NCBI GenBank assembly: GCA_937923365.1
Contig: CALAIJ010000228.1
Coordinates: 1-21,353 of the forward strand
Direction of reading: 5' to 3'
Source: an uncultured Sulfitobacter sp.
GTDB lineage: Bacteria > Pseudomonadota > Alphaproteobacteria > Rhodobacterales > Rhodobacteraceae
Length of the DNA: 21,353 nt
In this document: piece after piece, positions 1 through 7,182 of the stretch
Layout: every line of letters starts with the position of its first letter
Numbering within the stretch: position 1 is the stretch's first letter
Notes under the pieces: generated by a model
The model's input: the letters and a program-made list of their open reading frames with translations, nothing else
What the model was told of the DNA's origin: nothing
Databases searched by the model: none
Program-made: the position numbers and the translations under genes

Positions 1-168
1 GCGCTTGACGGTGCTCTCGCTGAGCTCTGTGTGGCGCTGGATCTTCCACTTGGAACACCAGATGCCCGAACCGTCATCGCTCGCCTTGTCGGCCAGAAAC
101 ATAATGATCTGCTTGCGTGTTGCGCTGCCGAACTTCCGTTCCGCGCCTGTATTCGCAACCCGCCAGCT
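1..168 (-). CDS. Partial helix-turn-helix protein, runs off left edge; no start codon seen
   Basis: The reverse complement of 168..1 encodes 56 residues without a stop, beginning SWRVANTGAERKFGSATRKQ and ending ESTVKR at the window edge. Two parts stand out: TRKQIIMFLADKASDDGSGI, and RHTELSESTVKR, which looks like the recognition part of a winged HTH. From memory this resembles HTH proteins common in Rhodobacteraceae on plasmids and mobile regions, related to replication-type HTH_36 domains. Homologues as I recall them start with Met-Ser-Trp. Here the codon before Ser-Trp, at 171-169, is AGG rather than ATG, with a GGGG ribosome-site-like run at normal distance upstream. No ATG, GTG or TTG was found in frame close upstream, and the first in-frame ATG (102-100) would remove 22 residues. 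It may be a start-codon mutant, use a rare start, or begin at 102. It lies on the 3' side of the tRNA gene. Confidence 0.5.
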
Positions 169-204
169 CCTGAGATTGCCCCAAAAGCCGCACGGACGTG
201 CGAA

Positions 205-288
205 TTTTGTACAGGTTTTGTACGAGAATTCGGTCGTTTTCGGAGAATTCGGCGGAAAACGAAACGGGCGTTTCTGCAAGCTTCTGCA
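205..288. repeat. Three pairs of short direct repeats upstream of the HTH gene
   Basis: TTTTGTAC occurs at 205-212 and 216-223 (11 bp apart). GAGAATTCGG occurs at 224-233 and 243-252 (19 bp apart), each followed by a CG-TTTT or CG-AAAA variant. TTCTGCA occurs at 272-278 and 282-288 (10 bp apart). All three spacings are close to one or two helical turns, which suits protein binding on one DNA face. The block sits in the 150-bp gap between the HTH gene and the tRNA, so it may be the operator or promoter of the HTH gene, or small iterons. This is direct observation plus inference; no known binding site was recognised. Confidence 0.4.
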
Positions 289-326
289 GAACAAGTTGAA
301 AATAAGTCATATTTTTCAGGCGCTTT

Positions 327-403
327 TGGCGACCCCGGCAGGATTCGAACCTGCAACCTGCCCCTTAGGAGGGGGCTGCTCTATCCAGTTGAGCCACGGG
401 GCC
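327..403 (-). tRNA. tRNA-Arg (anticodon CCT)
   Basis: Read on the minus strand from 403, the cloverleaf is complete. The acceptor strand GGCCCCG pairs with CGGGGTC through one G-T wobble. The D-arm stem is GCTC/GAGC, and the anticodon stem GCCCC/GGGGC encloses the loop CTCCTAA with anticodon CCT. The T-arm is GCAGG-TTCGAAT-CCTGC. The discriminator base is G and CCA is encoded at 329-327. It reads AGG arginine codons. tRNA 3' ends such as this one are frequent integration sites for mobile elements, and the partial HTH gene lies on that side. Confidence 0.96.
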
Positions 404-412
404 GTGCGAAAG

Positions 413-442
413 GGGCATAAACCAGCAAAGCGAAGTTGTCAT
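413..442 (-). promoter_or_regulatory. Possible promoter of tRNA-Arg
   Basis: On the minus strand ATGACA (442-437; five of six bases of the -35 consensus) is followed, 15 to 17 bases on, by the overlapping hexamers TTTATG and TATGCC as a weak -10. Transcription would start about 4 to 6 bases before the tRNA 5' end, as is normal for a tRNA. The -10 match is poor, so confidence is low. Confidence 0.3.
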
Positions 443-457
443 GGGTTGAATCCCATG
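440..457. promoter_or_regulatory. 18-bp inverted repeat upstream of the LacI gene
   Basis: Perfect arms CATGGG and CCCATG are separated by six bases (TTGAAT). The site lies 55 bp before the LacI-family start and partly overlaps the possible tRNA promoter. It could be an operator used for autoregulation, but it lacks the central CG common in LacI-family operators. It could also be a small hairpin between two divergent genes. Confidence 0.35.
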
Positions 458-512
458 GGGCATGCCTTGAACGTAGGCGCGTGTTCCCGCAGAGTGTCGA
501 AACGTAATCAGG

Positions 513-1556
513 ATGACTTCATTGACCACTGCCCCCAAGCGCCCGCTGACCCTTCGCGATGTTTCTGACGCCTGTGGTGTCTCGGAAATGACCGTAAGCC
601 GCGTTTTGCGCAACCGCGGGGACGTCTCTGCCGCGACGCGAGAGCGGGTTTTGAAGGCGGCCAAGGAACTGGGGTATGTGCCGAACCAGATCGCGGGTTC
701 GCTGGCCTCGCAGCGGGTCAATCTGGTGGCCGTGATCATTCCATCGCTCAGCAATATGGTGTTCCCCGAGGTGCTCAATGGCATCAATCAGGTGCTGGAG
801 GACACTCCTTTGCAGCCTGTGGTCGGCGTGACAGACTATCTGCCGGAAAAGGAGGAGCGTGTCCTTTACGAGATGCTGTCCTGGCGGCCCTCCGGCGTGA
901 TCATAGCGGGGCTCGAGCATTCGGACGCGACCCGCGCCATGCTGCGCAATGCGGGCATTCCAGTTGTGGAGATCATGGACACCGACGGGCGGCCAGTGGA
1001 TGCGATGGTCGGTATTTCGCACCGCCGTGCAGGGCGCGAGATGGCGCAGGCGATCCTCAAGGAGGGATACGAGCGGATCGGATTCATGGGCACCAAGATG
1101 CCGCTGGACCACCGCGCACGCAAACGCTTTGAGGGGTTCACCGAAGGCCTTGCCAAGGCAGGGGTCGAGATTGAAGACCGCGCGTTTTATGATGGCGGGT
1201 CTGCATTGGCCAAGGGCCGCGAGATGACGCAGGATATGCTGGAACGTTCGCCCGACCTTGATTTCCTGTATTACTCCAACGACATGATCGGTGCAGGCGG
1301 GCTGCTATGGTTGCTGGACCAAGGCATCGACATTCCCGGACAGATTGGTTTGGCAGGGTTCAACGGTGTCGAATTGTTGCAGGGTTTGCCAAGGCAATTG
1401 GCCACAATGGACGCCTGTCGCGCCGAGATCGGGCAGGCTGCTGCACGGGTGGTCTTGAACCAGACATTGGATGCCCCTGCCGATGATGTCCCCAGCCAAG
1501 TCACCCTCACGCCGACGCTGTCACTGGGCGATACGTTGCGCCGCCATCGGCGCTGA
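513..1556 (+). CDS. LacI-family transcriptional regulator
   Basis: This 347-residue protein has full LacI/GalR length. Residues about 12-35 (LTLRDVSDACGVSEMTVSRV) form the N-terminal HTH, followed by a hinge helix with NQIAGSLASQ. From about residue 70 (LVAVIIPSLSNMVFPEVLNG) it is a periplasmic-binding-like sugar-sensing domain. Features include GVIIAGLEH, DFLYYSNDMIGAGGL and GLAGFNGVE. By overall feel it is closest to the gluconate repressor (GntR-like) branch, but the ligand cannot be read from the sequence. The start at 513 is chosen because the next ATG lies inside the HTH; AGG abuts the start codon and the ribosome site is weak. Its stop overlaps the start of the next gene by one base (TGATG), so the two are probably co-translated. 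No sugar genes follow it directly, so its target may be elsewhere. Confidence 0.92.
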   Translation: MTSLTTAPKRPLTLRDVSDACGVSEMTVSRVLRNRGDVSAATRERVLKAAKELGYVPNQIAGSLASQRVNLVAVIIPSLSNMVFPEVLNGINQVLEDTPLQPVVGVTDYLPEKEERVLYEMLSWRPSGVIIAGLEHSDATRAMLRNAGIPVVEIMDTDGRPVDAMVGISHRRAGREMAQAILKEGYERIGFMGTKMPLDHRARKRFEGFTEGLAKAGVEIEDRAFYDGGSALAKGREMTQDMLERSPDLDFLYYSNDMIGAGGLLWLLDQGIDIPGQIGLAGFNGVELLQGLPRQLATMDACRAEIGQAAARVVLNQTLDAPADDVPSQVTLTPTLSLGDTLRRHRR

Positions 1557-2782
1557 TGGGCACGCTGACCCTCACCAACACCCAAGCGCGGCGGATATTT
1601 CTGGACCGGCATTTATTGTCGGACGCACCACAGGGCGAGGCAAAGGGCGACGCCCTGCTGGAGGTGATCCGGCAACTGGGGTTTGTGCAGCTCGACAGTA
1701 TCAACACCGTGGCGCGCGCCCATGATCTGATCTTGTGGTCGCGCCGCCCACGCTACCGGCCAAAGGCGCTCAAGGCCGTTTACGAGAACGACAGGCAATT
1801 GTTCGAGCACTGGACTCATGATGCCGCCGTCATTCCGCTTGAATTCTACCCGCAATGGCACCTGCGCCGCACACGCGACGCGCAGCGCCTGAAAGCGCGG
1901 TGGAGCAAAGACCGTCGCGACGGGTTCGAGGCGCAGTTTCAAACCGTGCTGGATCATATCCGCGATCACGGAGCGTGCTGTTCATCCGACGTTGGCAAGG
2001 ATGAAAAGCGCGGCTCTGGCGGGTGGTGGGACTGGCACCCGTCCAAGACAGCGCTTGAATACCTTTGGCGCAGTGGCGCGCTTACTGTGGTGGGCCGTGA
2101 CGGGTTCAAGAAACGCTATGACCTGACAGAGCGGGTGCTGGACCAACAGCTTTATGATCCGACCTACGCACCCGATGTGGCGGCCACCATTCACTGGTGC
2201 TGCGATCAGGCGCTGGAGCGGTTGGGTTTTGCCACCCATGGCGAGCTGGCGGCCTTCTGGGCGCATGTCTCTCCTGCGGAGGCAAAGGCATGGTGTCTGG
2301 CAGAGCGCGCAGCCGGTCGGCTGGAGGAGATCACAATCACCAATGCGGATGGCAGCACCAAGATTACTTATGCCCGCCCCGGCATCGATCAGGACGCTGC
2401 GATCGACAAAGCGCCGAGCAATCGTTTGCGCATCCTCAGCCCTTTTGACCCCGCGTTGCGGGACCGCAAGCGGGCCAAGCTGCTGTTCGGGTTCGACTAC
2501 CGCGTCGAGATGTTCGTGCCGGAGCCACAGCGCATCTACGGCTACTACGTCTTTCCGATCCTGCAGGGAGGACGGCTGGTGGGGCGCGTGGATATGAAGG
2601 CGTTCCGCGATGCAGACACGCTGCGGGTGCGCGCCCTTTGGCCAGAACCCGGTGTCAAATGGAGCGATGCACGGCAAAGCGCGTTCGAGGCCGAAATCCA
2701 CCGGATGACCCGCCTTGCAGGTGTCTCGCAGGTTGCATTCGAAGACGGCTGGCTGCGCGGCTCAGCGCAGCATCAGTTCTGA
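1556..2782 (+). CDS. YcaQ/AlkZ-family DNA glycosylase (interstrand crosslink repair)
   Basis: This 408-residue protein matches the HTH_42/YcaQ family (formerly DUF1006) in length and motifs. The catalytic-type Q-x-D motif is seen as VQLD (Gln45, Asp47) in FVQLDSINTVARAHDLILW. It is followed by the family blocks EHWTHDAAVIPLEFYPQW and, near the C-terminus, RILSPFDPALRDRKR and RIYGYYVFPIL. E. coli YcaQ removes alkylated bases and unhooks DNA interstrand crosslinks, acting in the cytoplasm. The QxD rather than QxQ form places this protein with YcaQ rather than Streptomyces AlkZ; that assignment is family knowledge. The start overlaps the LacI stop by one base. The last 21 bases overlap the convergent iclR-type gene. 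Confidence 0.88.
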   Translation: MGTLTLTNTQARRIFLDRHLLSDAPQGEAKGDALLEVIRQLGFVQLDSINTVARAHDLILWSRRPRYRPKALKAVYENDRQLFEHWTHDAAVIPLEFYPQWHLRRTRDAQRLKARWSKDRRDGFEAQFQTVLDHIRDHGACCSSDVGKDEKRGSGGWWDWHPSKTALEYLWRSGALTVVGRDGFKKRYDLTERVLDQQLYDPTYAPDVAATIHWCCDQALERLGFATHGELAAFWAHVSPAEAKAWCLAERAAGRLEEITITNADGSTKITYARPGIDQDAAIDKAPSNRLRILSPFDPALRDRKRAKLLFGFDYRVEMFVPEPQRIYGYYVFPILQGGRLVGRVDMKAFRDADTLRVRALWPEPGVKWSDARQSAFEAEIHRMTRLAGVSQVAFEDGWLRGSAQHQF

Positions 2783-3535
2783 CAAGTCAGCCGCCGCAGC
2801 CTTGAGCCGGTCAAGATGATTTTGCAATCCAGTAAGCGTTATCCGCTGTGTGGGTGCATGAAGCGACAGGGTCGACATGAGCCGCCCAAGGTCATCATGC
2901 ACGGGCACGGCAATGGCGACCATACCTTCCATGAATTCTTCCGCGTCTGTAGAGAACCCCTGTTGCCGCGTCAGTTCCAGTTCCTGCTGAAGGGCCTGCG
3001 GATCGGTGAGGGTCATCGGCGTGTGCTGATCCAACGCGGTAGCGGACAGATATTTTGCAAGAAGGTGCGGGGCGAGCGTAGACAGATACATCTTGCCGCT
3101 GGCGGTGCAATGGAAGGGCACAGTGGTTCCTACGGGAAACTGGATGCGCAGCGGCCATTTCGTCTCGACACGGTCGAGATAAACCATGCCTTCGCGGTCG
3201 GGTGTGGCCAGATTGCAGGTCTCGCCCACGTCTTCGGTCAGGGCATTCAGCACCGCCAGCCGCACCGTGCGCAGCCGCGATGACGACAGGACATTGACGC
3301 TCATCTTGCGCAACCGCTGGCCTGCGGAATAACTGCGCCCGTCAATGTCGCGCTGCAGGAAACCCTCTTCCTCGAGGCGGCGGAACAGGCGGTGAATGGT
3401 GGGCTTGGGCAACCCGAGTTCTTCGTTCACTGCTGTAGGCGTCATGGGCACCCCGACACGTGCAATCTCTTCCAACAACAGCAACAGCCGCAGGTTGGTC
3501 GGTATCGCTTTGTCGGAGCCGCTTGCGTCCGCCAT
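2762..3535 (-). CDS. IclR-family transcriptional regulator
   Basis: This 257-residue protein has standard IclR length. Residues about 12-75 form the winged HTH (TAVNEELGLPKPTIHRLFRR, then a wing with GRSYSAGQRLRKM). The remainder is the effector domain, with GETCNLATPDREGMVYLDRV, PFHCTASGKMYLS and the C-terminal part GFSTDAEEFMEGMVAIAVPV. Such proteins bind small organic acids or aromatics and repress or activate nearby catabolic genes. It is the last gene of the minus-strand set after dctM, with a 62-bp gap holding a long inverted repeat. A GGAGA ribosome site lies 9 bases before the ATG. It probably controls the TRAP/GMC module and itself. The 3' end overlaps the convergent YcaQ gene by 21 bp. 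Confidence 0.92.
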   Translation of the reverse strand: MADASGSDKAIPTNLRLLLLLEEIARVGVPMTPTAVNEELGLPKPTIHRLFRRLEEEGFLQRDIDGRSYSAGQRLRKMSVNVLSSSRLRTVRLAVLNALTEDVGETCNLATPDREGMVYLDRVETKWPLRIQFPVGTTVPFHCTASGKMYLSTLAPHLLAKYLSATALDQHTPMTLTDPQALQQELELTRQQGFSTDAEEFMEGMVAIAVPVHDDLGRLMSTLSLHAPTQRITLTGLQNHLDRLKAAAADLSELMLR

Positions 3536-3554
3536 GAAGTATTGTCTCCGGTAT

Positions 3555-3587
3555 GATCCGGCGCGACATCAGTCTGCCCGCCGGATC
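3555..3587 (-). other. Inverted repeat between dctM and iclR
   Basis: Perfect 9-bp arms GATCCGGCG (3555-3563) and CGCCGGATC (3579-3587) flank a 15-base spacer. It lies just after the dctM stop and 20 bp before the IclR start. There is no T-run after it on the minus strand, so it is unlikely to be a full terminator. It may be an mRNA hairpin that sets the relative level of iclR, or an operator. Confidence 0.5.
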
Positions 3588-3597
3588 GCACTTGTTA

Positions 3598-4992
3598 TCA
3601 GCCTGCGCCGCTGCCTGAAAGCAGATTATATATCCCGCCTCCGGGCAACAATGTCTTGCTGAGCGATGGGAAGATCGCCACGCAGAACCAGACTGCCACC
3701 AGACTGACCAGATACATCGTCGCATAGCGCAGCAGCCTGAAGTACGGCACGCCTGTCACACCAGATGCCACGTATAGGTTCAGACCGTAGGGCGGCGTGA
3801 TAAACCCGATGGAGGCACCCACAAGGAAGATCACCGCAAACTGGATCGGATCAACGCCGACAGAGTGGGCGATGGGCGCCAGAATGGGCGCGAGGATGAT
3901 CGTGACCGGCAGGGATTCAAGGATCATGCCTGCAACAAACACAATCGCCATCGCCGTGAACAGAACAGGGTAATACCCACCCATGCTCGTTACAAAGGAG
4001 CCGATCACTTCCTGCGCGCCCAGCAATGACAGGATTTGCTGCATCACAACCGAAACCGCAATAAGCGGCGCCAAAATGCCGGAAATCTGCGCGGAACGCA
4101 CCACGATGGAGGGGATTTCACGCAAGGTGAACCCTTCGACCACGAACATGGAGGTGACAGACTTTTCCTCGATGGGCGTGTCGGGGCTCATGCCCAGCAG
4201 CTTGTTTGCCGGATAGCTCAGCATCGCCACGATGATACAAAAGCCCACCGTCACACCCGCCGCTTCGGTCGGGGAAAACTTGCCGGTGTAGATGCCCCAA
4301 AGCACCAGACCAATGGCGAAGAAACCCAGCCACGCACCGATGGCCGTTTTCGTGACACGGCTGAACGACAGCTTGATCAGGTAGCCCCAACCGTTGATCG
4401 TACAGACGATGAAACACATCACCATCATGGCCAGAACCATCAGGGATCCGGGCACGAGGCCCGCAATGAACAGGTCCGAAATCGGCAGGTTCATCAAGAA
4501 GCCATAAACGATAAAGATGATCGATGGCGGGATGATGATACCAACGGTGCCGCCTGCCGCAGCCGTCGCCGCCGAGAAACGCTCGTCATAGCCGCCTTTG
4601 ACCATTTCAGGGTGCAGCATCGAACCGATGGTCGCCGTCGTGGCCGAGTTTGACCCCGAGATCGCCGCGAACAATCCGCAGGCACCAAGGGAGGCCATCG
4701 CCAGACCGCCCCGCAGCCAGCCAAGACAGGCATAGGCAAAGTCCGACAGTCGTTTGGCGATCCCTGATTTGTTGATCAGGTCCCCCGTCAGGATAAAGAG
4801 CGGCATCGCCATCAGGGCAAATCCGTCTTTGAACACGTTCAGCAATTCAGCGCCCGTGTTGTCCAGCGTCAGGTTCAGCACGAACGAACAGCCCACCACC
4901 CAGTAGAAGATGATCAGAAGAACCGGTGTGCCCATCATAAACAGGAACGTCACGACAAGAGAGATAATGGTGATCCATGTTGTATCAGTCAT
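3598..4992 (-). CDS. dctM: TRAP transporter large permease (DctM)
   Basis: This 464-residue, highly hydrophobic protein has about 12 to 13 membrane segments. DctM family hallmarks are clear: FALMAMPLFILTGDLINKSG early, then ISGSNSATTATIGSMLHPEM, then GGTVGIIIPPSIIFIVYGFL, and late FITPPYGLNLYVASGVTGVP. It forms the sodium-driven channel part of a tripartite ATP-independent transporter in the inner membrane, working with DctQ and a periplasmic binding protein. It starts one base after the dctQ stop, with a GGGGGAG ribosome site inside the dctQ end, so translation is coupled. It is slightly longer than the usual 425 to 440 residues because of extra loop sequence around KLLGMSPDTPIEEKSVTSMF. Confidence 0.95.
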   Translation of the reverse strand: MTDTTWITIISLVVTFLFMMGTPVLLIIFYWVVGCSFVLNLTLDNTGAELLNVFKDGFALMAMPLFILTGDLINKSGIAKRLSDFAYACLGWLRGGLAMASLGACGLFAAISGSNSATTATIGSMLHPEMVKGGYDERFSAATAAAGGTVGIIIPPSIIFIVYGFLMNLPISDLFIAGLVPGSLMVLAMMVMCFIVCTINGWGYLIKLSFSRVTKTAIGAWLGFFAIGLVLWGIYTGKFSPTEAAGVTVGFCIIVAMLSYPANKLLGMSPDTPIEEKSVTSMFVVEGFTLREIPSIVVRSAQISGILAPLIAVSVVMQQILSLLGAQEVIGSFVTSMGGYYPVLFTAMAIVFVAGMILESLPVTIILAPILAPIAHSVGVDPIQFAVIFLVGASIGFITPPYGLNLYVASGVTGVPYFRLLRYATMYLVSLVAVWFCVAIFPSLSKTLLPGGGIYNLLSGSGAG

Positions 4993-4993
4993 T

Positions 4994-5839
4994 TCAGGTC
5001 TCCCCCCCGATCACGGCTTGTTCGATCAGCGGCGCTCCGCTGCGGTATCTGGCAAAGTCTTCCAGGATATTCTCAAAGGCGCGTGACGCCAGAAGGGTAA
5101 AGCAAACCGGCATGGTCACAAGGAACCACCAGCGCATTACGTCGTCCGTGCCCAGTACAATCGCAAAGTTGTCATAGGTGTTTACTGTCACCCGTGACGT
5201 GGTGGTCACCGCGATCACGCAGAACAGCATCCACAGAAAGTTGTCGAAAGTCAGCCAGAACAGCTGGCCTTTGCGGCCGAACTTGGTGCGGAATTCGGTA
5301 AAGCTGAGGTGGGTACGCAAACGCACGTTGAACGTCGCACCATACCACGCCATGACCATGAACAGCAGCGGCGGAATGGTCGTCGACCATGGCACCTGCA
5401 CAGAAAAGACAAAGCGCTGAATCACGCCAACAAAGATGATCGCCGCCATCACGATATAGCAATAGATCACAATCGTGCGCTCAGGTGTGCGTTCCGTCAG
5501 CATCAAAAGGATGGGGATCAGCACAACAATGAGACCCAGATTGTCCCCGGTGATCGTGGACAACACCTGTGCTACTTGCGGCAAGAATGCAGCCAGTAGA
5601 CCAATGAACAGCGTCAGAGCAATGATCGGGTGGGTGAACTTGGTAACGGAATGGCCCAGCCGTGCTTCAAAGCGCTCTGCCAGCCTTTCGCGGAAATAGA
5701 AAAGCACCGCGCCGATGAGCGTCACGATACTAAAAACGTACCAAGCCGCAGGCGACCTGTAGGCTTGTGTGACTTTGAAATTAATATCGCCACTTAGCGT
5801 CGCCGTCACGATTGTGACAGCATCCGACCAGATAGACAT
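4994..5839 (-). CDS. dctQ: TRAP transporter small permease (DctQ), N-terminally enlarged
   Basis: This 281-residue membrane protein lies between dctP and dctM. The C-terminal part, from about residue 120, has the four-helix DctQ pattern, with IVIYCYIVMAAIIFVGVIQR, VPWSTTIPPLLFMVMAWYGA and RLRTHLSFTEF. The first about 115 residues add roughly three hydrophobic segments (WYVFSIVTLIGAVLFYF, PIIALTLFIGLLAAFL, LGLIVVLIPILLML). The usual DctQ length is about 160 to 200 residues, so this is a clearly extended form. A very strong GGGAGGGGG ribosome site precedes the ATG at 5839. DctQ supports DctM in the membrane; the role of the extra segments is unknown. Confidence 0.87.
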   Translation of the reverse strand: MSIWSDAVTIVTATLSGDINFKVTQAYRSPAAWYVFSIVTLIGAVLFYFRERLAERFEARLGHSVTKFTHPIIALTLFIGLLAAFLPQVAQVLSTITGDNLGLIVVLIPILLMLTERTPERTIVIYCYIVMAAIIFVGVIQRFVFSVQVPWSTTIPPLLFMVMAWYGATFNVRLRTHLSFTEFRTKFGRKGQLFWLTFDNFLWMLFCVIAVTTTSRVTVNTYDNFAIVLGTDDVMRWWFLVTMPVCFTLLASRAFENILEDFARYRSGAPLIEQAVIGGET

Positions 5840-5906
5840 CCCGTGTCCCCCTCCCAGAGCATTCGTATTCTTTGATCCGGCGCTTTGCGCGCTCTTGCAA
5901 ACAAAT

Positions 5907-5933
5907 AAGCCGGCCCCGAAACGAGGCCGGCTT
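5907..5933 (-). terminator. Intercistronic hairpin between dctP and dctQ
   Basis: On the minus strand AAGCCGGCCTCG and CGGGGCCGGCTT pair as a 12-bp stem with one T-G wobble and a TTT loop, followed by ATTTGTTTG. It begins 19 bp after the dctP stop. The T-tract is interrupted, so partial termination or protection of the upstream mRNA is likely. Either would give more binding protein than permease, as expected for TRAP operons. Confidence 0.7.
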
Positions 5934-5952
5934 GAAGTAGTCTAGTGCAGAA

Positions 5953-7182
5953 TTAACCTTTCCACCAGCGACGTGGCTCCACGTTCTCAGCCAGTGTATG
6001 CGTGTTGGTGCGCACTTCGTTGTAGATCTCCTGATAGGTGTCTGCGCCACCCTGCCAGCCATTGAGGCGCTCGCGCCATTCTTCCCACAGCTGTGGTTGG
6101 TACTCTGGCGAACACATTTCCTCGGCCTTTTTGATTTCGGCGTCGGACAGGAAGGCATTGCGCACGTTGTTTTGCGCAAAGATCGTGCCGGGCAGCTGTG
6201 GGTCGGATTGACCAACAGTGTTAACCAGCGCCGCTTCGTTTGCCGCCTGAACGTGTGTCTGCGCCCAGTAGGAGCTTTCCATAACCGCGTCCTGCAGATC
6301 GCCGGACAGGCCATCAAAGACGGAAGCGTTCATGTTTGTCGCCTCTGTACCACAGAAGAAGTTCAGGTGAACCGACTGCGAGACCACTGGCGACATGTTG
6401 GCGTAGGCCACGGCGGATGCCCATGTCTCGGCGCCATCAATCAGGCCCTGCTTCAGACCATCAAGCGTCTCTTCCCAAGCAACAGGAACAGGGTTCAGGT
6501 TCATCGCTGTCATCGCAATGCGACCCAGCTGTGTACCGGTAACGCGGTTCTTGGTGCCGGCCAGTTGCTCAACGGATGTGACTGTGTCCTTGTCTTCCCA
6601 TGCCAGACCCAACTGGATGCCACGCAGTTCAGCGTGAGAGAACAACAGCTTCAGACCGTGGCGACGCTCATATGGCTCGCGCAGCATTGGGCCGGAAAGC
6701 GGTGAGTACAGGAAGTGGTACTGGTCCGCGCGGTTACGGAACATGTACGCATAGTCCAGTACGTTCAGGTAAGGCGCACCACCAGCAGAGTTCTGGGTGG
6801 AAGCGGCATAGAGGTCGATGATGCCTTGCTGGCACTTCTCGACGCAGGACACCTGACCACAGATCTGGTTGTCGCCGATGAATTCGATGCGGATTTCACC
6901 GTCTGTACGTGCCTCGAGATCACGAGAGAATTCCAACGCGCCAGCGCGCTCGATCAGCAGGTTGCGGGCGTTAAAGCCGGCGGCACCAAACTTGAGCGTA
7001 TGCTTTGCAGGCTTGGCAAAGCGCTTTTCGTATGTTGATTCAGCCGCCGCTGCCAAGTTGGCAAGGCTCATCGCGCCGCCAAATGACCCTGCGGCCAGCA
7101 GTGTGGATGACATGCCGTATTGGCCTGCCAGCTTGAACACGTCGCGACGCGAAATGCCCTTCAGTTTATCTTGAACACTCAT
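5953..7182 (-). CDS. dctP: TRAP transporter substrate-binding protein (DctP), Tat-exported, cysteine-rich
   Basis: This 409-residue protein is the first gene of the minus-strand TRAP set, with a strong GGGAGGA ribosome site. Residues 11-14 (SRRD, in SRRDVFKLAG) followed by an Ala/Gly/Leu-rich stretch and ANLAAAAES indicate a Tat signal peptide. The DctP fold is recognised by LPGTIFAQNN and TKNRVTGTQLGR. Arg213 matches the conserved arginine that usually binds a substrate carboxylate. PVPVAWEETLDGLKQGLIDG is the typical following block. It is longer than the usual 330 to 360 residues. Unusually, three cysteines fall in ten residues (Cys108, Cys113, Cys117 in ICGQVSCVEKC), with further cysteines in NFFCGTE and EEMCSPE. 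The substrate is probably an organic acid; identity unknown. Confidence 0.93.
   Translation of the reverse strand: MSVQDKLKGISRRDVFKLAGQYGMSSTLLAAGSFGGAMSLANLAAAAESTYEKRFAKPAKHTLKFGAAGFNARNLLIERAGALEFSRDLEARTDGEIRIEFIGDNQICGQVSCVEKCQQGIIDLYAASTQNSAGGAPYLNVLDYAYMFRNRADQYHFLYSPLSGPMLREPYERRHGLKLLFSHAELRGIQLGLAWEDKDTVTSVEQLAGTKNRVTGTQLGRIAMTAMNLNPVPVAWEETLDGLKQGLIDGAETWASAVAYANMSPVVSQSVHLNFFCGTEATNMNASVFDGLSGDLQDAVMESSYWAQTHVQAANEAALVNTVGQSDPQLPGTIFAQNNVRNAFLSDAEIKKAEEMCSPEYQPQLWEEWRERLNGWQGGADTYQEIYNEVRTNTHTLAENVEPRRWWKG

Noticed and set aside
31..420. Open plus-strand frames across 5-568
   Set aside because: They run through the tRNA gene and oppose the HTH-coding frame; no motif or ribosome site supports them.
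1982..2701. Long open frame (239 codons) on the strand opposite the YcaQ gene
   Set aside because: It is the mirror of a well-conserved coding gene in high-GC DNA, has no ribosome site and shows no recognisable motif.
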